From the NCBI GenBank assembly GCA_016195815.1, contig JACPYX010000008.1, forward strand, positions 96,422 through 160,421: a stretch of DNA of 64,000 nucleotides, read 5' to 3'. A model generated the notes under the pieces. That model worked only from the letters and a program-made list of their open reading frames with translations, was not told where the DNA came from and ran no database searches. Source of the stretch: Chloroflexota bacterium (GTDB taxonomy: Bacteria; Chloroflexota; Anaerolineae; Anaerolineales; Villigracilaceae). This document shows, in pieces, positions 36,577 through 45,270 of this stretch (position 1 is its first letter; each line of letters starts with the position of its first letter). The translations under genes and the position numbers were made by a program.

Positions 36577-37302
36577 TCATAAATACAGGGGCATATTCAA
36601 ACGCGTGGATATCTCCATCAGGTGTTCCCATCCGTGTTCGAGCATACGGCGCATTGCCCTGCGAGCTGACCATGTCACCTGGCCATGAGAAACCAACACT
36701 TTCCTTTCGGCGTCGGTTAACACAGCCAGCCGGGAGCTGGTGATATCCCAAAGGCCGGATAACGTCAAAGGCAGAGAATCCGGTCCTTCCTCCTGCACGG
36801 CTTTGAGTGCCTGCGAGAGTCCGTTCACATTGCTGACAAGATATCGTAAATAAACAGTATGCGACTCGGCCATGTGTTCGAGAATGCCATAGATCGAACG
36901 GCCCCCGCCTTTTGGTTCGACAAGCATTTGCTCTTGCGTCACATCGCGGATCAATTCCAGCAAGTCAATCTGCATCCAGGCCAGGCGCTGAAGATTAACG
37001 ACTTTATCTTGAGTCGAAAGGGTTTTGAAATCTGGGGCAAAGCCTGGCGTTGGGTCGCCATTGCCCAGCCACGTACCTTCCTTGACGTGAACAGCCACCA
37101 CAGTGCTGATCACTCCCTCGGGCCGGACTGTTTCGCCATGCGCCTGCAAGAAACGCAGATACGTTCGTATCGCCTCCGGCGTGGACTCTAAAGCGGCTTC
37201 CGTTGTTGGACCTTGAGCAATACACCCCAGCAAATCCAGCACATGTACCATGGTCTTCTTATGTTTTGGGCCAGATTCAAGATAAAGCGAATATTTCGTC
37301 AT
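36577..37302 (-). CDS. HicB-like plus DinB-like two-domain protein
   Basis: From ATG 37302 the protein has 241 residues. The first ~75 (MTKYSLYLESGPKHKKTMVHV...GCIAQGPTTEAALESTPEAIRTYLRFL) resemble the HicB antitoxin fold; residues about 120-241 are helical with ILEHMAESH, reminiscent of the DinB four-helix fold. No HicA toxin is adjacent, so an antitoxin role is unlikely. An in-frame TTG start at 37341 is possible but less likely. Function unknown. Confidence 0.55.
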   Translation of the reverse strand: MTKYSLYLESGPKHKKTMVHVLDLLGCIAQGPTTEAALESTPEAIRTYLRFLQAHGETVRPEGVISTVVAVHVKEGTWLGNGDPTPGFAPDFKTLSTQDKVVNLQRLAWMQIDLLELIRDVTQEQMLVEPKGGGRSIYGILEHMAESHTVYLRYLVSNVNGLSQALKAVQEEGPDSLPLTLSGLWDITSSRLAVLTDAERKVLVSHGQVTWSARRAMRRMLEHGWEHLMEISTRLNMPLYL

Positions 37303-37424
37303 ATTTTTAGCCGCTATGTTGCAGGCACCCTTCAAAATCAACTTTAGAACAAGTGTACTTCAGATAGTTATGGACGGCAAGAAAACAAAATGCATCCGAA
37401 TACGAAAGGATATGGAAAAAATTC

Positions 37425-38042
37425 CTACTTTGTTCCAATCTTGTCTAAAATTTTTTCGCGCAGATTTTCCTGCACTCTCTCCCACCTTTGACTCGCATCC
37501 ACCATAATCCATCTCTTCGGTTCAGCTTTCACCATTTCCAAATACCCCGCGCGCACGCGGCGATGAAATTCCACTGTGTACGCATCGAGACGATTCCATT
37601 CGTCAGCGTTGGATTTGCGTTTGAGGCCCACCTCCACATCCAGGTCCAGCAGGATCGTTAAATCCGGAACGAGACCGCCAGTGGCGTAATTAATCAACAA
37701 GCGGATTTGATCGAGGTTTTGCTGGTGTCCGTAACCTTGATAGGCAATGGTCGAATCATAATAGCGATCCGAGATAACGATCTCGCCCGCCGCCAAACGC
37801 GGCTTGATGACCTGTTCCACGATTTGCGCGCGCGCCGCCTGGTAGAGCAAGGTCTCTGTACGAGGATGCATCTCGGCGTTCTTCAGGTTGTGCAGAGTGT
37901 CTCGAATCTGCTCGCTGATGGACGTTCCGCCCGGCTCGCGCGTCGGAAAAACGACATATCCTTTCTCACGCAAATACTCAACAAGATGCGGAATATGCGA
38001 TGTTTTGCCTGAGCCTTCCGGGCCTTCGAGTGTGATGAACAT
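37425..38042 (-). CDS. tmk: Thymidylate kinase
   Basis: The 205-residue enzyme phosphorylates dTMP to dTDP. P-loop GPEGSGKTS (7-15), REPGGTSISEQIRD and DRYYDSTIAYQGYG are all present. A -10 box lies 40 nt upstream (38087-38082). Confidence 0.95.
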   Translation of the reverse strand: MFITLEGPEGSGKTSHIPHLVEYLREKGYVVFPTREPGGTSISEQIRDTLHNLKNAEMHPRTETLLYQAARAQIVEQVIKPRLAAGEIVISDRYYDSTIAYQGYGHQQNLDQIRLLINYATGGLVPDLTILLDLDVEVGLKRKSNADEWNRLDAYTVEFHRRVRAGYLEMVKAEPKRWIMVDASQRWERVQENLREKILDKIGTK

Positions 38043-38081
38043 TTTGCATGAATCCCAGTTAAATTTATTATGCGATTTCTA

Positions 38082-38087
38082 ATTATA
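38082..38087 (-). promoter_or_regulatory. -10 box TATAAT of tmk
   Basis: Minus-strand TATAAT (38087-38082), 40 nt before the ATG; the -35 is weak. Confidence 0.45.
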
Positions 38088-38138
38088 CGTTCATATTGAA
38101 TTTAATTCTCCTGTCATTTTCGAATACTAGAATAAACA

Positions 38139-38164
38139 CATGTAAAGTTGAGAGACTTTACATG
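38139..38164 (+). promoter_or_regulatory. 10-bp inverted repeat abutting the htrA ribosome-binding site
   Basis: CATGTAAAGT (38139-38148), loop TGAGAG, ACTTTACATG (38155-38164). The last G is the first base of GGAGG (38164-38168). It could be an operator or an mRNA hairpin controlling translation of the protease. Confidence 0.6.
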
Positions 38165-38173
38165 GAGGTTCAA

Positions 38174-39325
38174 ATGACTGTAAAACGAATTCTTTATATC
38201 CTTTTGATTGTAGTCGTCGCAGGCTTTTCTGCACTTGCCGGTGCTGTGGCAGGCGGAGTAGGTGTGTACCAGGCAATACGAACACAACGCAGCAATTTGA
38301 CAGCATCCACCCAGACGGTCTTGCCGGCGAACAATACAAGCTCTGCCCAAACTTTCACGCTCAACACAACTGATATCCAGACCAGCATTACTCAGGCAGT
38401 TCAAAAAGCCGGACCTGCCGTTGTAACTGTGGTCGGCACGATTCCAGGGCAGACCACTTTCTTCGGAACGACCGGCGATCAGACTGTCAGCGGCAGCGGT
38501 ATCTTCATCTCTAACCAGGGCTACGTTCTCACCAATAACCATGTGGTCGAAGGAGCGCAAAACCTAAACATTATTCTATCTGACGGAACGCAGGAAAAAG
38601 CTGTGATTGTTGGAACCGACCCTTATTCTGACATCGCTGTTCTGAAAGCTGACGGGAAAATCCCTGCTGTGGCGGCGCTTGGAAATTCAGACCTGCTGCA
38701 ACCGGGCGAATCTGTAATTGCCATCGGCTCGCCGCTCGGCGACTTCAAGAATACTGTGACCGTTGGCGTGGTCAGCGCGACGGGGCGCTCGCTCGACACC
38801 GGCAAAGGCTATCAGATCGAGGGCCTGATCCAAACAGACGCGGCCATCAATCAGGGCAACTCCGGCGGGCCGCTGGTTGACCTGGCCGGCGAAGTGATCG
38901 GTGTCAACACCTTGATCGTCCGCAGCACTGGCAACGGATCAGTCGCCGAGGGCTTGGGATTTTCCATCCCGATCAACACCGCACAGGCAGTGGCAGAACA
39001 AATCATTCAAAAAGGATATTTCCCGCACCCGTACCTGGGAATTGGATACCAACCCATCACGCCCGATATTGCCGCCGCTTATAACCTGCCCGTTCAATGG
39101 GGCGCGTACGTGACCAAGGTTTCCGATAACAGCCCAGCCAGCCAGGCAGGTTTACAACAGGGAGACATCCTGACCCGCATCGGCGACTCGGCTTTGGACG
39201 CGACCCATTCCTATCTCAATACTCTGTTCACATACAAAGCAGGCGATCAGATCACAGTGAGCTTTTTGAGAAACGGAAAAGATATGCAAACTCAAGTGAC
39301 GCTGGGAGAATCGCCACACAATTAA
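38174..39325 (+). CDS. HtrA/DegP-like serine protease with PDZ domain
   Basis: The 383-residue protein has an N-terminal membrane anchor (about 6-32), a trypsin-like domain with H123 (TNNHVV), D153 (DPYSDIAVL) and S230 (GNSGGPL), and one C-terminal PDZ domain (about 290-380). It acts outside the membrane in protein quality control. Start ATG 38174 has GGAGG 5 nt upstream. Confidence 0.93.
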   Translation: MTVKRILYILLIVVVAGFSALAGAVAGGVGVYQAIRTQRSNLTASTQTVLPANNTSSAQTFTLNTTDIQTSITQAVQKAGPAVVTVVGTIPGQTTFFGTTGDQTVSGSGIFISNQGYVLTNNHVVEGAQNLNIILSDGTQEKAVIVGTDPYSDIAVLKADGKIPAVAALGNSDLLQPGESVIAIGSPLGDFKNTVTVGVVSATGRSLDTGKGYQIEGLIQTDAAINQGNSGGPLVDLAGEVIGVNTLIVRSTGNGSVAEGLGFSIPINTAQAVAEQIIQKGYFPHPYLGIGYQPITPDIAAAYNLPVQWGAYVTKVSDNSPASQAGLQQGDILTRIGDSALDATHSYLNTLFTYKAGDQITVSFLRNGKDMQTQVTLGESPHN

Positions 39326-39331
39326 ATTTGC

Positions 39332-39364
39332 AGGAGCGGATCATGATCCGCTCCTATTTTTTTT
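39332..39364. terminator. Terminator between htrA-like and R3H genes (convergent)
   Basis: AGGAGCGGATCA (39332-39343) and TGATCCGCTCCT (39344-39355), then an A and eight Ts. It touches the 3' end of the R3H gene. Confidence 0.88.
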
Positions 39365-40982
39365 ACTCGCGAAAGATACGCACATGACGACGCGGCTCTT
39401 TGCCGTAGGAATGAGAAACCAATTCGGCTTGGCGCGCCATCTCATGCTGCAAGCGCCGCACCAGCGATGAACTCGGCGGCAGGTCAACCCAGCGCTCGCC
39501 GTTGAGCACCGCCGCAATCGCCTCCTGCATTTGCGATTTCACATCCTCCAATTCACTGCCTGCCGCCTGTTGCTCGCCGGGCAGGTTGAACAGGTCGCTC
39601 AGGAATTGCTCCACCTGTCCCACTGAATTGGCGCGCAAAACATAGATCGGCATACCGCGATGTTCGGCGTCCACGATGGTTTGCTGGCGGTCGCGGTAGT
39701 GTCCCTTCAACGTCACCAGCGCGTTGGCCTCGCCCGCATCTTTAACAATGATGGCCGGCACGCCCAATCGTTTCGCGGCTTGCAGTAACCGGTTGCGCGC
39801 CACGCCGTATGGATAAATTTTGACGGGCTGCAACGTGCCGCCCGAAACAGGGTCAAGGCGCGGGGTGGCAATCGGTACCTCGGAGGCCGCGGCCGGCCCG
39901 CGGCCGCGGCGAGGCGCTTTTGGTTCCTTCGCGTCCACTCTTGATCCTTCGACGAATCGTTCAGGGCGGCGCGTTGAAACGGGCGCGGCTTTCTCGATCT
40001 GAATCTTGCCCTCAGCGTCGCGCATCCGAATTTCCGGCTGGAGTGGGTAACCGCGCAGCAAAGCATCCACCGACGACATGATGTCGGCGTGCACCGCGAA
40101 ACGGTCGCGGGTTTGAATTTCGATCAGCACATCGAAGGTGGGCGGGGCGCGTCTTTCGAGGACTGTTTTCTGGGTGCCGCGTCGACGCGCTTCCTCGTCC
40201 GATAACGTGACCGCTTCGATGCCGCCGACCAGATCGCTCAAGGTTGGATTGAGCAAAAGATTATCGAGGGTCTGGCCGTGCGCCGTGCCGATGAGTTGCA
40301 CGCCGCGCTCGGCGATGGTGCGGGCCGCGGCGGCTTCGAGTTCACGCCCGATCTCGTCAATGACGATGACTTCAGGATTGTGGTTTTCGACAGCCTCGAT
40401 CATCACTTCATGCTGAAGCATCGGCTCTCGCACTTGCATTCTGCGCGCTTTGCCAACGGCGGGATGCGGCACATCACCATCGCCGCCAATTTCGTTAGAG
40501 GTATCCACGATAACCACGCGTTTTAATTCGGCCAGAATGCGGGCGGCCTCGCGCAGAAGCGTGGTCTTGCCAACGCCCGGACGTCCGAGGATGAGCACCG
40601 ACTTGCCCGACTCGATGATATCTTGAATGATGTCCACCGTGCCGTACACGGCGCGGCCAACGCGAAGAGTTAATCCAACCACTGCAGTTCGGCGGTTACG
40701 AATGGCGGAAATTCTGTGAAGCGTGCGTTCGATACCGGCGCGATTGTCCGCATCGAAATCGCCGACGCGTTCATCTACATAATCAATCTCGGCGCGCGTG
40801 ATTTCCTTCTCCGCCAAAACAACTTCATCTTCTATAAAGCGCGCAGTCGGGACGCGCCCGAGATCGAGGATAATCTCAAGCAGTTTGTCGCTATTGTTGG
40901 CCTTTTCGACCGCGTGGCGAATGTTGATGGGCAGGACGTCCAGCAGGGCGTCCAGGTCGTCTGTAATTCGATGTTGAGTCAT
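39363..40982 (-). CDS. Ycf45-like AAA ATPase with C-terminal R3H domain
   Basis: The 539-residue protein has a SpoIIIAA/Ycf45-type ATPase domain with Walker A GRPGVGKTT (133-141), Walker B VIVIDEIGRE and SGKSVLILG, a basic Pro/Arg linker (about 340-375), and a C-terminal R3H domain (R...H in the last 30 residues) that binds single-stranded nucleic acid. Relatives occur in cyanobacteria, plastids and spore-formers; the cellular role is unclear. TATAAA (40996-40991) is 8 nt before the start. Confidence 0.85.
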   Translation of the reverse strand: MTQHRITDDLDALLDVLPINIRHAVEKANNSDKLLEIILDLGRVPTARFIEDEVVLAEKEITRAEIDYVDERVGDFDADNRAGIERTLHRISAIRNRRTAVVGLTLRVGRAVYGTVDIIQDIIESGKSVLILGRPGVGKTTLLREAARILAELKRVVIVDTSNEIGGDGDVPHPAVGKARRMQVREPMLQHEVMIEAVENHNPEVIVIDEIGRELEAAAARTIAERGVQLIGTAHGQTLDNLLLNPTLSDLVGGIEAVTLSDEEARRRGTQKTVLERRAPPTFDVLIEIQTRDRFAVHADIMSSVDALLRGYPLQPEIRMRDAEGKIQIEKAAPVSTRRPERFVEGSRVDAKEPKAPRRGRGPAAASEVPIATPRLDPVSGGTLQPVKIYPYGVARNRLLQAAKRLGVPAIIVKDAGEANALVTLKGHYRDRQQTIVDAEHRGMPIYVLRANSVGQVEQFLSDLFNLPGEQQAAGSELEDVKSQMQEAIAAVLNGERWVDLPPSSSLVRRLQHEMARQAELVSHSYGKEPRRHVRIFRE

Positions 40983-40990
40983 GGTTTATT

Positions 40991-40996
40991 TTTATA
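40991..40996 (-). promoter_or_regulatory. -10-like TATAAA before the R3H ATPase gene
   Basis: Minus-strand TATAAA followed by AATAAACC and ATG; start site would fall within 1-2 nt of the ATG. Confidence 0.4.
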
Positions 40997-41167
40997 GTGA
41001 ATAGTTAACTGTAAGGACGGGATTTTTTTCTACATGCGCCGGCTGATTCCCACAACGGACGGCTTACGGAAACTTAACTGTGAATGACCATATCGGCGTA
41101 CCTGCCTGATTCCTGATCCATATCTATTATACATAGAAAGATATCTTCCCATTAAAAATCTGGTCAA

Positions 41168-42085
41168 TTATTTTTTGGCGTGCATTCGGCTCACCCTCGA
41201 AGGCTGAATCGTCACACCGGCGGGCTGAGCGGCACGTATCGCTTGCTCGTCCTTCACCATGCGCACCAGGTGCTTGACCATTACCGCCTGCCGCACAGCG
41301 GCTTTTGCACCCAAATCTTCGAGCACGGGTTCCAACCAGGCTTGATAAGAACGAACACAAAAATAGACCGGGCGGTTTCTGCGGCTGGGCAAGTGCCCAA
41401 CCAATGAAGTCAGTTTGACACCGACCTCTGTCGCTTCTGGATGTATCAGCGGGTTCAGCACAATGCCCATCATCCCCACCGATGCGGTGACATAGCACTT
41501 GACTCCGTCGCTGCACATATAACCTGTCACGCGCGTTGGCGTCGGCTCAACAGGCTGCAAAAGCGGCGGGACGATCTGGTGATACAGATTTTGGATGGAA
41601 GGCAGGTTAATGGATTGCACACGCATCCAACTGGACTTTGAGGCGGGCGCCGTTATATTCGATACATCCCACATCCTCTGCCAGGCATAAACCGAGAAAC
41701 CGGCAATGCGAAGCGCGGGGAAAGCATCGCTGTCTTCATCCACTTCGGCAAGAACGTGGAACGCACCCCAAGGCCCGGTCTGGGCAGAGAGATGTTCAAT
41801 TAACGCGGGAGCAGAGGAATGGTCGAGATGCAAGGCGGGGGCGAGGTAAAGCAATTTGGCAAACGTATCGCCAGCCGTGTGGGTAATGCCGCCGAGCAGA
41901 GTCGCCCCATCACCGTCTGAAACGGCAGTATACACATGCCGCCGCGGATTCATATAAGCCAACATGCCCACTGCGCCAAGCGGGTTGCCACGCGTCAACA
42001 AGCGGGCGGCGTCCAGGCTAACGGCTTCGCCGCGATAACGATAGAGCGATGGCAGATCGAGCAAATCAAGAGGGCGAATGGACAT
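41168..42085 (-). CDS. Hypothetical protein, possibly GNAT-related
   Basis: The 305-residue soluble protein starts IRPLDLLDLPSLYRY, an opening used by many GNAT acetyltransferases, but a clear acetyl-CoA loop is not visible. Two halves of similar length suggest a tandem arrangement (about 1-150 and 150-290). No signal or membrane helix. It lies 31 nt downstream of pdxT on the same strand and may be co-transcribed with pdxST. Confidence 0.5.
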   Translation of the reverse strand: MSIRPLDLLDLPSLYRYRGEAVSLDAARLLTRGNPLGAVGMLAYMNPRRHVYTAVSDGDGATLLGGITHTAGDTFAKLLYLAPALHLDHSSAPALIEHLSAQTGPWGAFHVLAEVDEDSDAFPALRIAGFSVYAWQRMWDVSNITAPASKSSWMRVQSINLPSIQNLYHQIVPPLLQPVEPTPTRVTGYMCSDGVKCYVTASVGMMGIVLNPLIHPEATEVGVKLTSLVGHLPSRRNRPVYFCVRSYQAWLEPVLEDLGAKAAVRQAVMVKHLVRMVKDEQAIRAAQPAGVTIQPSRVSRMHAKK

Positions 42086-42116
42086 GAAACTCCGTTCGAA
42101 CGTTTTACGCTGAACG

Positions 42117-42695
42117 TCAATCTGCTAATGAAAGAAAATATTCGTGGAAGCGCGTGTCGCTGGTCAACTCGGGGTGAAAGGATGTAGCCAGGAGATGGCC
42201 CTGTTGTGCGGCGACAATTCTCCCATCCGCGACGGAGGCGAGAATCTTTGCGTCCCCAGACACAGACTCAATGATCGGCGCACGGATAAAAATTGCGTGG
42301 TACGAGTCTTTCGTGCCGGTGGCCTGCATGAGTTCGGGGATGTCGAGGTCGGCCTCGAAAGAATCCACCTGGCGGCCAAAAGCATTGCGTTCCACTGTGA
42401 TGTCCATCAGGCCGAGCAAAGGCTGGTTGCGGCTGACATCTTTCGACATGAAGATCGCACCCGCGCATGTGCCCCAAATCGCATGGCGCTGACCAAAGGC
42501 GCGAAGCGGCTCCATCAGATTGTAAGCGACCGCCAGTTTTCCAATCGTAGTTGACTCACCGCCCGGCATGATGAGGCCGTCGAGTCCTTTGAGATGTTCA
42601 GGCAGGCGCACTTCGATCGTTTGAACTTTCAACCGCTTGAGTATGGCGATATGTTCTGCAAAATCGCCTTGTAAAGCAAGAACGCCGATTTTCAT
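42117..42695 (-). CDS. pdxT: Pyridoxal 5'-phosphate synthase glutaminase subunit
   Basis: The 192-residue class I glutaminase has the triad C77 (GTCAGA), H174 and E176 (SFHPEL) and the oxyanion segment MPGGEST. It supplies ammonia to PdxS for vitamin B6 synthesis. ATG 42695 gives the family start KIGVLALQGD; a longer ATG adds six unneeded residues. It follows pdxS by 60 nt of repeat-like spacer. Confidence 0.95.
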   Translation of the reverse strand: MKIGVLALQGDFAEHIAILKRLKVQTIEVRLPEHLKGLDGLIMPGGESTTIGKLAVAYNLMEPLRAFGQRHAIWGTCAGAIFMSKDVSRNQPLLGLMDITVERNAFGRQVDSFEADLDIPELMQATGTKDSYHAIFIRAPIIESVSGDAKILASVADGRIVAAQQGHLLATSFHPELTSDTRFHEYFLSLAD

Positions 42696-42717
42696 ATTTT
42701 CACGATACGCCACAGAT

Positions 42718-42745
42718 GACAGACCATGATCTATGGTCTATGGCC
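42718..42745. repeat. ACCAT/ATGGT repeat in the pdxS-pdxT spacer
   Basis: GACAGACCAT (42718-42727) followed by GATCTATGGTCTATGG forms short inverted copies of ACCAT/ATGGT. The same 10-mer opens the ccmB coding region (16788-16797). Confidence 0.4.
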
Positions 42746-42755
42746 CACTGTCAAT

Positions 42756-43643
42756 TTACCAGCCGCGCCCGGCGATCTTTTCGGCTTCGGGCATTTGTGA
42801 AACGTTGCGCCCGACCATCGGCTCGCCGAGGTTCTTGCTGACTTCTGCGAGAATGCCAGCGTCTTGATAATGCGTCACCGCTTTGACAATGGCGGCGGCG
42901 CGCCTGGCAGGATCGCCGCTCTTGAAAATACCGGAACCGACGAATACACCGTCCACGCCGAGTTGCATCATCAAAGCCGCGTCGGCAGGAGTCGCGACTC
43001 CGCCCGCCGCGAAGTTGACCACCGGCATACGTCCAAGTTCTTTGGTTTCCTTCACGAGCTCATACGGCGCGCCGAGTTCTTTTGCAAAAGCCATCAGCTC
43101 TTCATCGGCCATCGTCGTCAAGCGGCGGATGTCGCCCAGCACCGCGCGCGCATGGCGCACTGCTTCAACCACATCGCCTGTGCCAGCCTCGCCCTTCGTG
43201 CGAATCATCGCCGCGCCTTCACCCACGCGGCGCAAAGCTTCGCCAAGATTTCGGCATCCGCATACGAACGGGACTTTGAATAAATGCTTGTTGATGTGGT
43301 TCGCTTCATCCGCGGGGGTGAGCACTTCGGACTCGTCAATGTAATCCACGCCGATGGCTTCGAGAATTTGAGCCTCGACGAAATGTCCAATCCGGCATTT
43401 CGCCATGACGGGGATCGTAACCGTGTCCATGATCTTCAAGATCAAGTCGGGGTCAGACATGCGCGCCACACCGCCGTTCGCGCGGATATCCGCGGGGACG
43501 CGTTCGAGAGCCATCACCGCGCACGCGCCGGCCTCTTCGGCGATCCTGGCATGTTCAGGAGTCACAACGTCCATGATGACGCCGCCTTTTAGCATTTGGG
43601 CCAAGCCCTTTTTGACAGCAAATGTACCAGTCTGTTGTTCCAT
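42756..43643 (-). CDS. pdxS: Pyridoxal 5'-phosphate synthase lyase subunit
   Basis: The 295-residue TIM-barrel enzyme condenses ribose 5-phosphate, glyceraldehyde 3-phosphate and ammonia into PLP. Catalytic lysines lie in VMAKCRIGH (K82) and [10 protein letters not shown]. Length and sequence are fully typical. AAGGAG precedes the ATG. Confidence 0.97.
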   Translation of the reverse strand: MEQQTGTFAVKKGLAQMLKGGVIMDVVTPEHARIAEEAGACAVMALERVPADIRANGGVARMSDPDLILKIMDTVTIPVMAKCRIGHFVEAQILEAIGVDYIDESEVLTPADEANHINKHLFKVPFVCGCRNLGEALRRVGEGAAMIRTKGEAGTGDVVEAVRHARAVLGDIRRLTTMADEELMAFAKELGAPYELVKETKELGRMPVVNFAAGGVATPADAALMMQLGVDGVFVGSGIFKSGDPARRAAAIVKAVTHYQDAGILAEVSKNLGEPMVGRNVSQMPEAEKIAGRGW

Positions 43644-43673
43644 CTCAATCTCCTTGATTTTATTCGCGCGTGA

Positions 43674-43679
43674 ATTCTA
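43674..43679 (-). promoter_or_regulatory. Extended -10 of pdxS
   Basis: Minus-strand TGGTAGAAT: TAGAAT at 43679-43674 with an upstream TGn, 30 nt before the ATG. Confidence 0.4.
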
Positions 43680-43700
43680 CCACGCAGACTTAAGCGCGCC

Positions 43701-43715
43701 TTGCCGGACCGGCAA
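43701..43715. repeat. Palindrome TTGCCGG-A-CCGGCAA in the divergent region
   Basis: A 7-bp perfect inverted repeat around one base between pdxS and the GntR gene; size and position fit an operator, but the binding protein is unknown. Confidence 0.4.
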
Positions 43716-43785
43716 ACGGCTACCGATTACAAAATGAATCTGAGCAAAGAGCATTTCCAGTAGTTCCACGCCTCAGCCATGCCTC

Positions 43786-43813
43786 TTGACAAAAAGCCTG
43801 AACAGGATACAAT
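43786..43813 (+). promoter_or_regulatory. Sigma-70-type promoter of the gntR operon
   Basis: TTGACA (43786-43791, perfect), 16-bp spacer, TACAAT (43808-43813). Leader of about 24 nt. Confidence 0.8.
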
Positions 43814-43839
43814 TATTACAATAATACAATTAGTACAAT
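43808..43839. promoter_or_regulatory. Four spaced TACAAT copies, likely GntR operator
   Basis: TACAAT occurs at 43808, 43817, 43825 and 43834 (periods 9, 8, 9), covering the -10 box and the whole leader up to 4 nt before the ATG. YtrA-type regulators commonly repress their own operon, so this array is a natural operator candidate. Confidence 0.6.
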
Positions 43840-43843
43840 AACC

Positions 43844-44266
43844 ATGAGCAGCAAAAACATCTCCCTTCATCTTGACTTTCGCTCCGGCCTGCCAATCTAC
43901 ATTCAGGTCATGAACCAGATCGAGCAACAAGTCTCCGGCGGAACGCTCAAGCCTGACGATCAATTGCCAACCGTCCGTGCGCTGGCATCTGAACTACGCG
44001 TCAACTTCAACACAATTGCGCGCGCCTATCGTCTGCTGGATGAAGCGGGCATCATATCCACACAACAAGGACGCGGCACGTATATCATAGAGAAGCCGCC
44101 GCCCGAGGTGGAAAAGAGATTGCGGCGTCAAACGCTGGAGGCGTTAGCCCGTCAATACATCGGCGAGTCGAAGCGGCTGGATTTTTCAGATGCAGAGATC
44201 GCTCAAATGGTCAGAGACCGGTTGAAGTCATGGCAAGAAGCGCAGGAAGAAACAGATAGCGAGTAA
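43844..44266 (+). CDS. GntR-family transcriptional regulator, YtrA subfamily
   Basis: The 140-residue protein has a GntR winged helix (about 15-85; PIYIQVMNQIEQQV, DQLPTVRALASELRVNFNTIARAYRLLDEAG) and only a short C-terminal dimerisation helix, which is the YtrA type. Such regulators usually control the adjacent transporter or membrane genes. It heads an operon with slipin, SdpI and DUF4177 genes. Confidence 0.9.
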   Translation: MSSKNISLHLDFRSGLPIYIQVMNQIEQQVSGGTLKPDDQLPTVRALASELRVNFNTIARAYRLLDEAGIISTQQGRGTYIIEKPPPEVEKRLRRQTLEALARQYIGESKRLDFSDAEIAQMVRDRLKSWQEAQEETDSE

Positions 44267-44287
44267 AACCAAAAAGGAGAATGCAAA

Positions 44288-45229
44288 ATGGAATCAAAGT
44301 TTATCAAGTCAGCAATTGAGCGAAAAAAATCCAAACAGGCTGAACAGCATATCCCGCCTTTGGCAGGCGCACTTTTCGGCGTCTTCCTGATTATTGCGGC
44401 GTTAAGCGCAATCTTCGCAGACAGCAAAATTAACGACGGTTTGATTGGCGCCTGGGTGCTGGGTTGGACGATTATAGGCATCTATAGTTTATTTTCCCTG
44501 AAAATCGCTTCGCAATGGGAAAAGGCAGTACTTCTGCGATTAGGAAAATTCCGCGGACTGCGCGGCCCCGGCCTGTTCTGGATAGTTCCGATCTTTGATG
44601 CGGTCACTACCTGGATTGATGGACGCGTGATCGTCACCCCATTCTCGGCGGAGAAAACGCTCACGAAGGATACCGTTCCCGTGGATGTTGATGCGGTTTT
44701 GTTCTGGGTTGTCTGGGATGCCGAAAAGGCGGCGCTGGAAGTTGAAGATTATAAGGCCGCGATTTCGTGGGCGGCCCAGACTGCTCTGCGCGACATCATT
44801 GGGCGCATGATGCTGGCTGACATTCTTGTGGGCCGCTCGGCAATTGACGAAGAGCTCCAGCGCATCATTGACGAACGCACCACACCCTGGGGCGTGACGG
44901 TACAGTCGGTAGAAATCCGCGATATCGTCATTCCCCAGGATTTGGAAGACGCCATGTCCCGCCAGGCCCAGGCGGAACGCGAGCGGCAGGCGCGCGTCAT
45001 CCTCGGCCAATCAGAGCAACAGATCGCAGCATCGTTTGCCGAGGCGTCCAAAGCTTATGTTAACAACCCAACAGCGCTGCATTTACGCGCCATGAACATG
45101 TTGTTCGAAGGCCTGAAGGAAAAAGGAGCACTAGTCATCGTGCCATCGTCAGCGGTGGACACGATGAATCTCGGCGGCTTGAGCGGCATGGTTTCGCTGG
45201 CCCAAAACAATTTGCCGAAGGAAAAATAA
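44288..45229 (+). CDS. SPFH/band 7 protein (slipin, stomatin-like)
   Basis: The 313-residue protein has two adjacent N-terminal membrane segments (about 25-70), then a band 7 domain (QWEKAVLLRLGKFRGLRGPGL, VDVDAVLFWVVWD, ISWAAQTALRDIIGR) and a helical C-terminus with QAQAERERQARVILGQSEQ. Slipins scaffold membrane microdomains and regulate proteases or transporters. AAAAGGAG precedes the ATG. No NfeD-like partner is adjacent; SdpI follows instead. Confidence 0.9.
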   Translation: MESKFIKSAIERKKSKQAEQHIPPLAGALFGVFLIIAALSAIFADSKINDGLIGAWVLGWTIIGIYSLFSLKIASQWEKAVLLRLGKFRGLRGPGLFWIVPIFDAVTTWIDGRVIVTPFSAEKTLTKDTVPVDVDAVLFWVVWDAEKAALEVEDYKAAISWAAQTALRDIIGRMMLADILVGRSAIDEELQRIIDERTTPWGVTVQSVEIRDIVIPQDLEDAMSRQAQAERERQARVILGQSEQQIAASFAEASKAYVNNPTALHLRAMNMLFEGLKEKGALVIVPSSAVDTMNLGGLSGMVSLAQNNLPKEK

Positions 45230-45233
45230 CCCG

Positions 45234-45251
45234 CCGTTTCACGTGAAACGG
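45234..45251. other. parS-like centromere site for ParB
   Basis: CCGTTTCACGTGAAACGG is an 18-bp perfect palindrome. Its 14-bp core GTTTCACGTGAAAC (45236-45249) is identical to the core of the widely conserved bacterial parS (TGTTTCACGTGAAACA). It lies in the 41-nt gap between the slipin and SdpI genes, about 6 kb from the predicted oriC. No U-tract follows, so it is not a terminator. parA/parB are not in the window. Confidence 0.82.
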
Positions 45252-45270
45252 ATTTAGAAAAGGAAATCCC

